A stretch of 64,000 nt of DNA from Tulasnella sp. 424 (lineage: Eukaryota; Basidiomycota; Agaricomycetes; Cantharellales; Tulasnellaceae), in assembly GCA_019633425.1 (NCBI GenBank), contig WSUB01000042.1:1-64000 (forward strand), written 5' to 3'. Each line of letters starts with the position of its first letter. Position 1 is the first letter of the stretch. Below are positions 55,174 to 64,000 of the stretch, in pieces. The position numbers and the translations under genes are program-made. The notes under the pieces are model-generated. The model was given only the letters and a program-made list of their open reading frames with translations. It was not told where the DNA came from and ran no database searches.

Positions 55174-58100
55174 TTATGACCCTGAGGTCCCTCCTCGTCC
55201 TCCCCTTCCGCGACTACGACGGCGACCGGAACCCCGTCGCCGTCCCCGTCCTCGCCCCCTTCCTATGTCACTGGTTGTCTCCTCTGTGGCAGCTAGAGAG
55301 GGACCGACGGCGGTCTCAGCTAATGACTGCTGACGGTGCCCTGGTCTCCCCATTCCCCGACCGGTAGATCCTTCCGTTGTCTGTCGCAATGGCCCAGGTC
55401 GTTGGTTGTCCTGCACTCTCCCGGCAGTTCCCTGATATCCGGAGTTTCCATCAGTTCGTTCAGGAATAGGATTTAAACGTGCAGCTGGCTCTGCACGCCG
55501 TGGAGGTGGAGGTGCCGGCACAGTAATAGGGGCATGCGGCCGAGGAGGGGTGCCCACCACTGCGCCTGTCGTAACGCAAGCGTCATAGGAGGGTGGAGCG
55601 ATGCGATCCAAGTACGGAGGAGGAATATCGGGATCTGTAAAAGTCGGGGAAAATGGCCGCAGACCTCGAATCGCAGGACTGAGAGCATCGCTGGTAGATC
55701 GACTTGAGGATCCGGGCGGCCAAGGATTGGCGTTATAGGCGAGCTGCTGGTACCGACTGTGAGCGCCGTCCGGTAAAGGCTGACCGTTCCGGCTTTGGTA
55801 GCCGCTAGGAATGAAATCCCCATATCCTCTGTCGGTACCGTTAGGAGAGGATGGGAGCTGACCATGATGGTGGGGAGTTGTGTTTTCGATCCATGCGGCA
55901 ATGGGGGATGTTGGTCTTTCGTCGTACCGATCGCGCGACGTCAATGATGATCCTGGATTAGTGCTGCGCCAACCGCCAGATGGTCCCGGAGCGCCTGTGT
56001 GAGAGCCTGGAGGGTTTGGGGGCGAACCAGTTGGTGCGTTGACAGCAAATTTTGACCGCAGTCTGTCAATTTCAGAAGAGAAGTTTGACCTCTCGTCGCC
56101 GTAATCGGACGACGTAAACCGTGGTCCGAATTGAGAGCCCCGCGCAACGCCGAGTGGTCTCGTCAGTGAGTCGGCAGAGGATTCTTCACTCATTCTATCA
56201 ATCTCAGAAGAGAAACTCGGCCTCCAGATGAACGACTGAGGTTGCGGTTGCGGTCGAGGTCGCGACCCCGGAGCGGGAAGTAGTGGGTCTCTCTCGGGCC
56301 CTCGTCGTTGAGCATCCATCAAGATAAGTGCAAAGCACCACCAAAAGGACATAAGAACGGCGATAGTGAGCGCTGCTAATCCGAAAGCCAAGGTACCGTT
56401 ATCGTCATCGATAGGCTTCGTGGTGGGCAATGGGAGACCTTCGGCCCTAAAACGGATAGGTCAGCCTCGTTCGATTTAGGGAGGGTTAAGAACTCACGGC
56501 TTAGAGGGTTGGTGTACGACTACCACCTGTTGGTATTCGACCTGCGACACCGCGATGACCTTGTCCCCCACTTCATCTTCCCTCCTTACTGCGGTCATTG
56601 AGATGAGGTGACCCCGGAACGGATTCAAGTTTTGGTAATGAACGAGCGGGATATTTGATTGCGAGTCTCTGGCCTTCAGGGACCACTGTTCGATGTCCGG
56701 ATAATGGCACCGTCCGTCGATGCAGCAGCGCACATTCGCATACTGAGACTTGGGGAACTGAGCTGGTGGGGGGACGAATATTTTGATATCATGACCTACG
56801 GTGAAGGCAGATCAGTGAGGGCGCCCCAGAAGTGATCGACAACAGAAATATTGCGTGCCTTGGACAGCGGTGGACCAACCTGGCATATCGCGGAACATGC
56901 CAGAAAACCAATAAGGTTCGGCAGGTGCAAGACTGTATCGATCCATCCGACTCCATGGAGAGAAAGCTCCAGACAGAAAGGAAGGCGTATAGCCCAATTT
57001 GTCGAATGGAATAATGTGAGTCGAGTAACGTCCATTCGGGATAGGATGTGTCCAGGGCCTGGGGGCGTCTGGGTAAGTATTATACACGAGGTTAATAGTA
57101 TTTTGACTTCGTACCATTTCGGTACTACTTGTGAGCATACAGCGTGAGAGAAGGTCATGGTCCATAGATGGCCGACGGGAGATGGTGGATCCAAGAAGCG
57201 CATCTTGACAGCTTGCAGGGAGCTTGGCAACATTCGATCACTGCTATAAATGAGGACAGGCTCATTCCTAAGCTGTTCGGGGACGTGGAGATACGCTTGG
57301 TGTGCGTCGATGTATTCGCAAGTTATCCCTATGCAGATTTCCAGGTGGCCATGACGAAAGCCTCTCGCGAAGGTAGCTTCGAGTTTGGTGGGTGATGCCC
57401 CATATATCGCCATAGCAGCACCTAAATTAAAACAAGTTATAACCGCTAGGTCAATCATAAGCCGATGGATCGTTTCCTACATTGGGCGGTAAATTCTGCA
57501 ACTGGCATCGCAGCAGTATCGCGAGAGGTATATGCCAGTCTGTTGGAAGTTCCATGGAAGGTTCGATTCCCTTGGGATGAGACAAAAGCTGATATGTGCT
57601 TTTCCCATGCGTGCGCTGGTGTGAATGTCGTCACGAAATTGGTGTCCTGGATAGTAACTTCCTCTAGTTTTTCAGACTCCGATAGCTCGTATCTTGGCCT
57701 ATTGGGAAGGGCTGATGTTATCAACGGTGTGAGCAAGGGGAGTGGGACAGTACGTACGGGCGCCGCGGTTCCAAGGATGTATACACCACCGAGTCAATCC
57801 CAAACCCTTGAATGGGACGCGATCCGGAGTCCAAGAGACTAATCTGGAGGATGTGGGAGGCATCAATACCCCCACCTTGCCAATGGTATATCAACCGAGG
57901 GCTCCATAGGTTGTCATCCGTTTCCCCATACTTGGCTTCCAAGTCAATAGTGGTCATGACCAGCCCGTTCAGGAATATCTGGATGTGCCCAGGACGGTTG
58001 TCAAGTTGCGCCCGTGGAGGACCATACACGTACACCGCCTGACCTATAAGCGGGCCAACCCCGGTAGCAAACTCAGCGCAGATTCCTTCACAATCAAAGA

Positions 58101-58408
58101 AGTAGCCCACCATAAAAGCTAACTTCGACCCTTCGTTTCATGTTGGAGCTATTAGGCTCGTTACCCCAGCTGCTCGTCTGGAAAAACGTTCTTTTCGACG
58201 AGTCGGGACCGACGTAAGTGGTCATCGTGAACGGATCGTATCGCTTGCATCTTCCGAAACGGTCTTTCATACAACAGGACTCGGGAGCATAGGCGAATCG
58301 GGGATGTGTGCTGTAAAGGGTGGTGTTGGTAAGATTTGCACGGACAGAGTGGTTGTTTGGGAGTAGCAATGATATCCAGATGATGAACCCGAGAATAGAG
58401 GAACGCAT
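55174..58408 (-). CDS. Type I membrane protein with two-module ectodomain and RGG-rich tail
   Basis: Minus strand, ATG at 58408-58406, stop near 55174. It opens with a signal peptide (MRSSILGFIIWISLLLPNNH) and a Cys-containing start (ESCCMKDRFGRCKRY). The first ectodomain module has GPLIGQAVYVYGPPRAQLDN, IQIFLNGLVMTTIDLEA, and IQGFGIDSVVYTSLEP. A second, similar module begins LGAAMAIYGASPTKLEATFA. This repeat-of-two pattern is frequent in basidiomycete membrane proteins of unknown ligand. The membrane helix is LAFGLAALTIAVLMSFWWCF (about 56330-56400). The cytoplasmic tail is Pro/Arg/Gly/Ser-rich and ends in a GRGRGRRRGSGRRRSRGRG run. A possible receptor or wall-linked protein; function unknown. 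Inner exon borders were not all resolved. Confidence 0.66.
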
Positions 58409-59159
58409 GACTGTTCCGATAATTCAAGGATTCGTTCGTCTTGTTGCAGAGCTGGAAAATTGCGATTCGAAAGGAGGTTGAGTGGTCGAACGACGAGAAC
58501 TGTTTATGTAATCACAACACGAGGTTTTCCTGAAAAGGAAATTTAGTCACCTCCAATAGGAAGGAGCAAAGAAGGCGATAAGGATTGAAACAGTTCTGAA
58601 ACAACCGTGCTTTGGCATTATCATCGATCCAGCACCTGGGTCGAGGGATGCATGCCGAAACCGACAGCTCCTCGTCTTCATAGCTAAAGACACCAGCCTC
58701 TGAAGACGCTCTCACTAAGTAATTTTGTGAGCCCACAATTGCAAGCGATGGCCGGCTGGATTGCTTTTCTTGGGCGAGTAGACTTTCATACGATAAATGG
58801 AGCCAGTGCACTTGAAAATGTCAAAGGCCAAAAGGTGGAGGAGTGAGACGAACAGAACGAGGAGAGCGAAAATTCGAAACGCGAAGAAGATCGCTACGGA
58901 GATCGGGGACTTCGCAGAAGGCCACAATTGCTCTCTAGGATTTCGATCCATGTCGTATCTTACGTATCGAACGATTTTGCTACCTGGGTTTTGACTGAGG
59001 TCGAGCAGCCAACCTCCGAGTCGGTGAGGAGGTCCGTGAATACAACAAGAATCCCGCAACTTGGAGAAGCGAGGGCCTTCCACACATAACCACCCACCCA
59101 CCAAGTTCTTTCATCCTTGACATCGTTTGATTCCTTCGCTTGTGTAAACCTCCTTGAAA
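58409..59159. promoter_or_regulatory. Promoter of the membrane protein and leader of the Gag/DM9 gene
   Basis: 58409-58890 is mostly the upstream part of the minus-strand membrane protein, with no gene found. 58900-59159 is the conserved Gag/DM9 leader, also present at 54860-55130 and 60700-60956 and partly at 52040-52075. A pyrimidine-rich stretch and a fixed distance to the ATG at 59160 suggest that it contains the promoter. Confidence 0.6.
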
Positions 59160-60477
59160 ATGGGCACCGAAAGTACGCCGTCGTACCGCCCATTCTTACC
59201 GCCTAACGTACTTGGAGTAACCCAACTCTTAAACCCAGAATCAGGCTCAGAATCTGAAGTTAAATTTGATGGAATCGATGGAGTCACCTGCCACGAGTTC
59301 ATCCAAGCTGTTAGAAAATACGCATTTGATGAGGGACATTCCAACGATAACAAATGGACGGCTGAAATTGCTTCCTTTCGATTCTCGGGACCTGCTTTGA
59401 AGTGGTTCGAAGAGCTTGATGACGCAACGCAGGAAGATTGGAAACTTTTAAAAAGAGCCCTTTTGCATCAATACGCAGAACCGTCGTGTGATGCTGCCAG
59501 GAGAGGTCGGTCACCGTTGGTTACCGCTTCATCGAGCCCCTCTTAACTGGTTGGATGTAGATCTGGACATATCTTCGGATGATACACCTCGCGAGCTCAT
59601 CTTTGAAGGTAAAGATGGAAAAGAAGCAGAGGCCTTTGTTCTTTTCGTCAGGCAACAAGCATTCCAAGCGGAGAAGTTGGAGAATGACAAGTGGATGGCC
59701 GGTTTCGCGGCAACGCATCTCCTCGGGGCAGCTCTGCGATGGCACTCCCAGCTCTCCCAATCAACCCAATCAAGCTGGAAGCGGCTCGAAAGAGTAATTT
59801 TGGAGACTTTTTCTGGCAACGTCCAGACTGTGGGCTTGAATGCGAAGCGAATCTCGATCGCTCAATGGAACACGGTGGTCTGTGCGTCCAGCCTGCGCTT
59901 CCCCACATCAGAAGAAGAATGGCTGGAGCGAGGGAGGCAACGACGCGCAGCTATGAGCTTGCCCAATAGTTGGAAGGTGACTTGGTTCCTTGTGGAACCT
60001 GGAGAAAAGCTCCCTTTCAACGCAATTCCAACCAACATCGAAACGCAAGCTCATTATAGCAATAGGTTTTGGCACGAAGGAGGTTTGACCATTGGTAAAT
60101 ACGTAAAGGGTCAAGCTAGTACGCCTAACCTCTGCTTGCTTTCTTCACCTTGGGGAAGAACGCTAATGAAAACGGTTGCAGAAAGCTTCGTCCCATGGTA
60201 CGGGAAAGAGGAACTCTACAATGGTCCGTTTGAAGTGCTAGTTGGAGATAATACTGCAGTCCGTTGGGTCTGCCCTAAGGAGAATGCATTCGTTGCGGTA
60301 GAAGGGGGGTTTGAGGCTGCCTTTGAATCAGCTCTTTTAGTAGCGCGGGTCCGGGAGGGAGCGGCCTGGTTGCCCGGGAAGGTGTTCTCAGCAGGTCACC
60401 AGGCCTACTTTGGCTGGTATTGGAAGGAACACCGTCGGCCAATTGAGGGAGTGCAAGTGCTAGCTTGGGATTCCTAA
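59160..60477 (+). CDS. Fusion of two Gag-like segments with a DM9 domain
   Basis: Exons 59160-59505 and 59561-60477 join to 421 codons. Residues about 40-105 (FDGIDGVTCHEFIQAVRKYA, ASFRFSGPALKWFEELDDAT, QEDWKLLKRALLHQYAEP) have the helix pattern of Ty3-type retrotransposon Gag. After the intron a second Gag-like unit repeats it (LIFEGKDGKEAEAFVLFVRQ, THLLGAALRWHSQLSQSTQS, SWKRLERVILETFS). The C-terminal half has EGGLTIGKYVK, VPWYGKEELYNGPFEVLVGD, VRWVCPKENAFVAVEGGFEA and ALLVARVREGAAWLPGKVFS: DM9-type repeats, known as mannose-binding lectin modules in animals and fungi. There is no zinc knuckle, protease or reverse transcriptase. It looks like a domesticated Gag joined to a lectin. Assignments are by eye, not by profile search. 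Confidence 0.6.
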
Positions 60478-60956
60478 ATATGATCCAGAGTCCGTTTCGG
60501 TTTGTGAGAACGCATGGGTCTATCGCGCGTAGTCGTCCCTATTCCAAGAGCTCTAGATAGGAAAAAGCTTTTAAAATTTGTATCGTAATATCACTGAGAG
60601 GAAGAGGGAAGCCCTTGCCACTGCTCGTGTCTCCGCGGCGGGAGGGCTCTCCGGGTACGACCAATCGCGTCAGGCAGGCGAGGTGGGCAGGCGCTCGCTC
60701 GAAAATGTAATTTCGCACTGGTGAGGATCGAGGACTTCGCGGAAAGCCACAATTACCCTCTGGTATGTCGAATTGTCAACCCACGTCGTATCTCGCATGT
60801 TTACGGAGACCGCGGAGCAAACCTCCGACTCGGAGGTCTGTGAATACAATAAGAATCCCGCAAGGAGTTGAAGCAGGCCCTCCACACATACTACCTATTC
60901 GCACCAAGCCCTTTCCCTCCTTACATAGTCTGATTTCGTTGCTTGTGTAAATTACC
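60478..60956. repeat. Spacer and third copy of the Gag/DM9 leader
   Basis: 60478-60660 has no recognised feature. From about 60668 the sequence matches the conserved leader (cgtcaggcag, ggacttcgcggaaagccac, acctccgactcggaggtc, tgaatacaataagaatcccg). Confidence 0.7.
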
Positions 60957-62275
60957 TTGGAAATGATCCCCGAAAGTACGCCGTCATACCGTCCGTTCCT
61001 GTTATCTAACGCGCCCGGAGTAAACCATATCTTGAAACCAGAATCCGACATCAATTTTAATGGGATCGATGGAACCACCTGCCGCGAGTTCATCCAAAAT
61101 ATTAAAAAATACGCATTTGACGAGGGAAGTCAAAGGATTACGAGTAGATGGCTGAAATCGCTTCCTTTCGATTCTCGGGACTCGCCTTGAAGTGTTTTGA
61201 AGAACTTGATGACGCAACGCAGGAAGATTGGAAGCTTTTGAAAAGAGCGCTTTTGCGTCAATATGCAGAGCCGCCGTATGAAGCTGCAACGAGAGGTCTG
61301 TCATCAAACGTTGGTCACCGCGTCGTCAAGCCCTTCTGACCAGTCGTATGTAGATCTAGACGTACCTTCGGATGATACACCCCGCCAGCTCATCTTTGAA
61401 GGTAAAGATGAAAAAGAAGCCGAAAAGTTTGTTCTTTTCGTCAGGCGACAAGCATTCCAAGCAGACAAGTTGGAGGATGACAAGTGGATGGCCAACTTTG
61501 CGGCAAGGCATCTCCTCGGAGTAGCTATGAGATGGCACTCTGAGCTCTCCCAGTCAACCCGTTCCAGCTGGAAATTGCTTGAAAGAGCCATTCTTAAAAC
61601 TTTCTCCAGCTACGTTGAGACTGTTGGCCCGAATGCAAAGCGAATCTCCATTGCCCAGCGGAACACGGTCGTCCGCGCGTCCAGCCTGCGCTTCCCCACG
61701 TCAGAGGAAGGATGGCTAGAGCGGGGCAGGCGAAGACGCGCAGATATAAACTTGCCTACCAGTTGGAAGGTTACTTGGTCCCTTGTCGAACCTGGAGAAA
61801 ACATCCCTTTCAATGCAATTCCAATCGGTCCTGAAAACGGAAATCTCTTCAGCATTCGGGCCTGGCATGAAGGTGGTTTGACCATTGGAAAATACGTCAA
61901 GCACCTCGCTCGTACGCCCATTTTTGCTTATTTTCTTTCGCCTTGAGGGAGAACACTGGTCAAAGCGATTGCAGAAAGCTACATCCCGTGGTACGGGAAA
62001 GAGGTACTTCACAACGGCTCATTCGAGGTGCTCGTTGGGGATAGTTACGCAGTCCGGTGGGTCTAACCTAAGAAGAATGCATTCGCAGCGGTGGAAGGAG
62101 GATTTGAGGTCGCCTTTGAATCGGCTCTTCTGGTGGCGCGGGCCAAAGACGGACGGGACTGGGTACCCGGCAAGGTGGTTTCAGGAGGTTACCAGGCCGA
62201 CTTCGGCTTGTAGTCAGGGGAACGCATTCAGCCGATTGAGGAGGTGGAAGTACTAGCTTGGGATACCACGCTTTG
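60957..62275 (+). pseudogene. Broken tandem copy of the Gag/DM9 gene
   Basis: Homologous over its whole length to 59160-60477. It has a frameshift near 61145 (a two-base loss before the GCTGAAAT that restarts the frame as MAEIASFRFSGLALKCFEEL). Further lesions: a TGG to TGA stop at about 61944-61946, a TAA at about 62064-62066 in the DM9 part, and a TAG at about 62210. The intron site is conserved (g|gtctgtc ... tatgtag). The copy keeps its leader at 60700-60956. It is a recent duplicate that has lost coding function. Confidence 0.8.
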
Positions 62276-62596
62276 ATCCGAGTCGGTTTCTGTTCCAGCT
62301 GACATTCGTTACGAAAATCGCGGTTAGCCGTCTCCTCGGTCGATCAACCTCGAAGACAGGATGATGAGGATCTCAGTGACTGACGAAAAGACTCGAACGG
62401 CGTTGGACTCGCATTCAACGAATGGTGGAACCCACTTTGCAGCTATACGTTGAAGACGGACCGAGGAGTGGCTATGTGGGCGCAGCGGGGTTGACTCCAG
62501 GAAGAACAACGAATGAGATGATATTACCTATTGGGCTACATTAAGCGAATAATAGAATACAGGACAGCAGGAAGCAACATTGGGCAGATTGAGCGT
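62276..62596. other. Spacer
   Basis: About 320 bp between the broken Gag/DM9 copy and the convergent minus-strand gene. Nothing recognised. Confidence 0.4.
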
Positions 62597-63647
62597 TTAA
62601 GTATGTGGTTTATTTGCGCTTCCGCGGATGAGGGCGACTTCATGCTCAAACCAAATCTTCTCCTTGCGGAGGAGGTGCGCCCAAGTCGGAATCGAGTATC
62701 TACAGCCGCTATTGCCCTGTATCGTGGAGGTGTTAGCGAACCGAAGCTGATCGTCGAGAGCTCACGACGGAGAGGAACTTACGTTCTCAACGAAGGCACC
62801 CAAAGCAGAATCCCAACCGACAGACGGAGGGATATCGGCGAGGTAGCGGACCAAGAGTAGCTTTTCCGCTTCGGAGATAGTACGCTTCTCCCCGGCGTTG
62901 CGAGCTTGCTTGGCCAAGCGCTTGACTTCTTCTTCCGGAGACTCGTCGTTCCCTCTCTTGCGCTTAAGACTGGTTTTGGCAGCAGAAGTCCGACCGGTTC
63001 GGGAAAGGAGTTTGGCCCTGGTGCTTTTAGCAGCTGAAACGGAAAGGGGAACGGTTTAGCATGCAAACAAAGAGAAGAACGACGCAGGAACCCACCGGAT
63101 TTCTTGGCTAGGGCTTTCAGCTTTTTGACTTCCGCCTGAGATAGGGTCGATCCGTCGAAGGGTACTTGATCGCTCTTCAGTTTCTCGAGAGCTTCATCGA
63201 ACTCTTCCCCTTTGCAGACATATCGCACGGCGGCTTCTCCCCAGTGAACATTTTCCACCTTGGTGATCAACGCGGTGGCGGTATCGTAATGCGTGCCGAC
63301 GTAGCGTTGAGCTTGGGTATTGGTGTGGTCGGCGCATTGGAGGAGAAAGCGTTGGAGGTGTTGCTTGGGCTGTAGTGTGTAAAATTGTACGAAGTTGCTA
63401 AGAAGCAAGAAGGAGAGTGCAAAGTCGTCAGTTTGGTAACAGGGCTCAAGGCGAGCAAGAGAAATGGCAAAGCGTACTGCAAACATCCCGGGACGGCTAT
63501 CGCCAAGCTCGTGGCAAACTCTTGAGGGCTATTCCATTTCTGACCTGGCCTGATGGCAGTGGCGACGAGGAGATGGTCTGCAGAAACAGGCTTGGGAGGA
63601 GAGGAAGAAAGAGAAGAAGGCGTGGATGCGTGGGTCGAACGAGGCAT
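62597..63647 (-). CDS. Unrecognised basic protein
   Basis: Minus strand, ATG at 63647-63645 (MPRSTHASTPSSLSSSPP), stop TAA at 62599-62597, about four exons. N-terminal fold: KWNSPQEFATSLAIAVPG, then PKQHLQRFLLQCADHTNTQA and VENVHWGEAAVRYVCKGEEF. A basic region (KTSLKRKRGNDESPEEEVKR) follows and resembles a bipartite nuclear localisation signal. Near the end: EAEKLLLVRYLADIPPSVGW and YSIPTWAHLLRKEKIWFEHE. I do not recognise the family; a nuclear location is only suggested by the basic patch. The two 50-70 nt introns restore one frame over the full length, which supports a real gene. Confidence 0.62.
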
Positions 63648-64000
63648 GTCGAAATGTACAAGAAATAGAAGGAGTGGATGGGTTGAGGGGTTTATTGGAT
63701 GAGGGAATGGAATTAACAGTCCTGGAGACTGCCTCTGCCTTTTATAGGAAGGACTCGCAGTCCCTTGGTAAAGATCTCTTTGGGACTATGACGTCCAATC
63801 GCATGAACTATTTTTGATTTGACGGTGGACTGGGAGGGAATTGGCTTGGCGGAAGTTGTCTGAGCCGAGGTACAAGCTGCCAAGGTCCATCCTACTGCGT
63901 CATGGGATAAAGATATCTCTCTTCGGGGGATCTGTCGTCCAGGGTTGGGGATTCAGACCTTACTATGCCGTCACTTGGCGGCAACTTGAGAATTCTTTCC
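63648..64000. promoter_or_regulatory. Promoter region of the last gene, to the window end
   Basis: 353 bp upstream of the minus-strand gene. No distinctive motif or ORF with coding character seen. Confidence 0.4.

Noticed and set aside
59160..62275. Complete LTR retrotransposon
   Set aside because: No integrase, reverse transcriptase, protease, primer-binding site or long terminal repeats were found; the repeated leaders are direct repeats in front of tandem genes and not on both sides of one element.

Overview
This window is a nuclear chromosome segment of a filamentous basidiomycete, most likely an Agaricomycete. The coding sequences are cut by many short GT-AG introns (mostly about 40-75 nt). 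The first gene is a FunK1-type kinase, a family concentrated in mushroom-forming fungi. Conserved fungal genes are present: a class V chitin synthase with a myosin motor, ATG7, VPS15, QCR8, PTPA/RRD and a SNF2 helicase. Assignment below subphylum (for example to Cantharellales) is only a guess. Two runs of N (26697-26793 and 51711-51809) mark assembly joins.

Layout. 1-3512: FunK1 kinase (5' end outside the window) and a convergent PTPA-type PP2A activator. 3727-11010: an intronless putative mitochondrial PPR-like gene, then three tandem copies of a small membrane protein that resembles lipid-droplet promethin/LDAF1. Only the last copy keeps the N-terminal exons. Scraps of the PPR gene tail and of an F-box gene lie between the copies. 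11458-13993: one continuous spliced reading frame joins an F-box domain to a B-type cyclin. 15037-24393: ATG7 and a myosin-motor chitin synthase, both on the minus strand. 25180-31107: two tandem genes for PD-(D/E)XK nuclease-like proteins. 32499-33814: an alkenal/LTB4-type reductase (MDR family). 33968-39576: a small KPWE-motif (Pex39-like) gene, a Rad5/Rad16-like SNF2 ATPase and a putative mitochondrial protein. 39675-46483: VPS15 on the minus strand and QCR8 divergent from it. 47209-49634 and 55174-58408: two single-pass membrane proteins with long Ser/Pro/Arg-rich tails. 50154-54495: two further MDR reductases within a segmental duplication. 59160-62275: a gene with two Gag-like segments and a DM9 domain, followed by a broken tandem copy. 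62597-63647: an unrecognised gene.

The left and right thirds are accessory and rich in local duplication. The stretches 15-25 kb and 34-49 kb are mostly conserved housekeeping genes: autophagy/vesicle traffic (ATG7, VPS15), cell wall (chitin synthase), respiration (QCR8), peroxisome import (KPWE protein) and DNA repair/chromatin (SNF2). The strongest candidates for something undescribed are the Gag-Gag-DM9 gene and the F-box/cyclin fusion, which has the same domain order as animal cyclin F.

Exon borders were set by hand from splice consensus, reading frame and family similarity. Where they are given exactly, the exon lengths were checked to sum to whole codons. Elsewhere only the outer limits are given.
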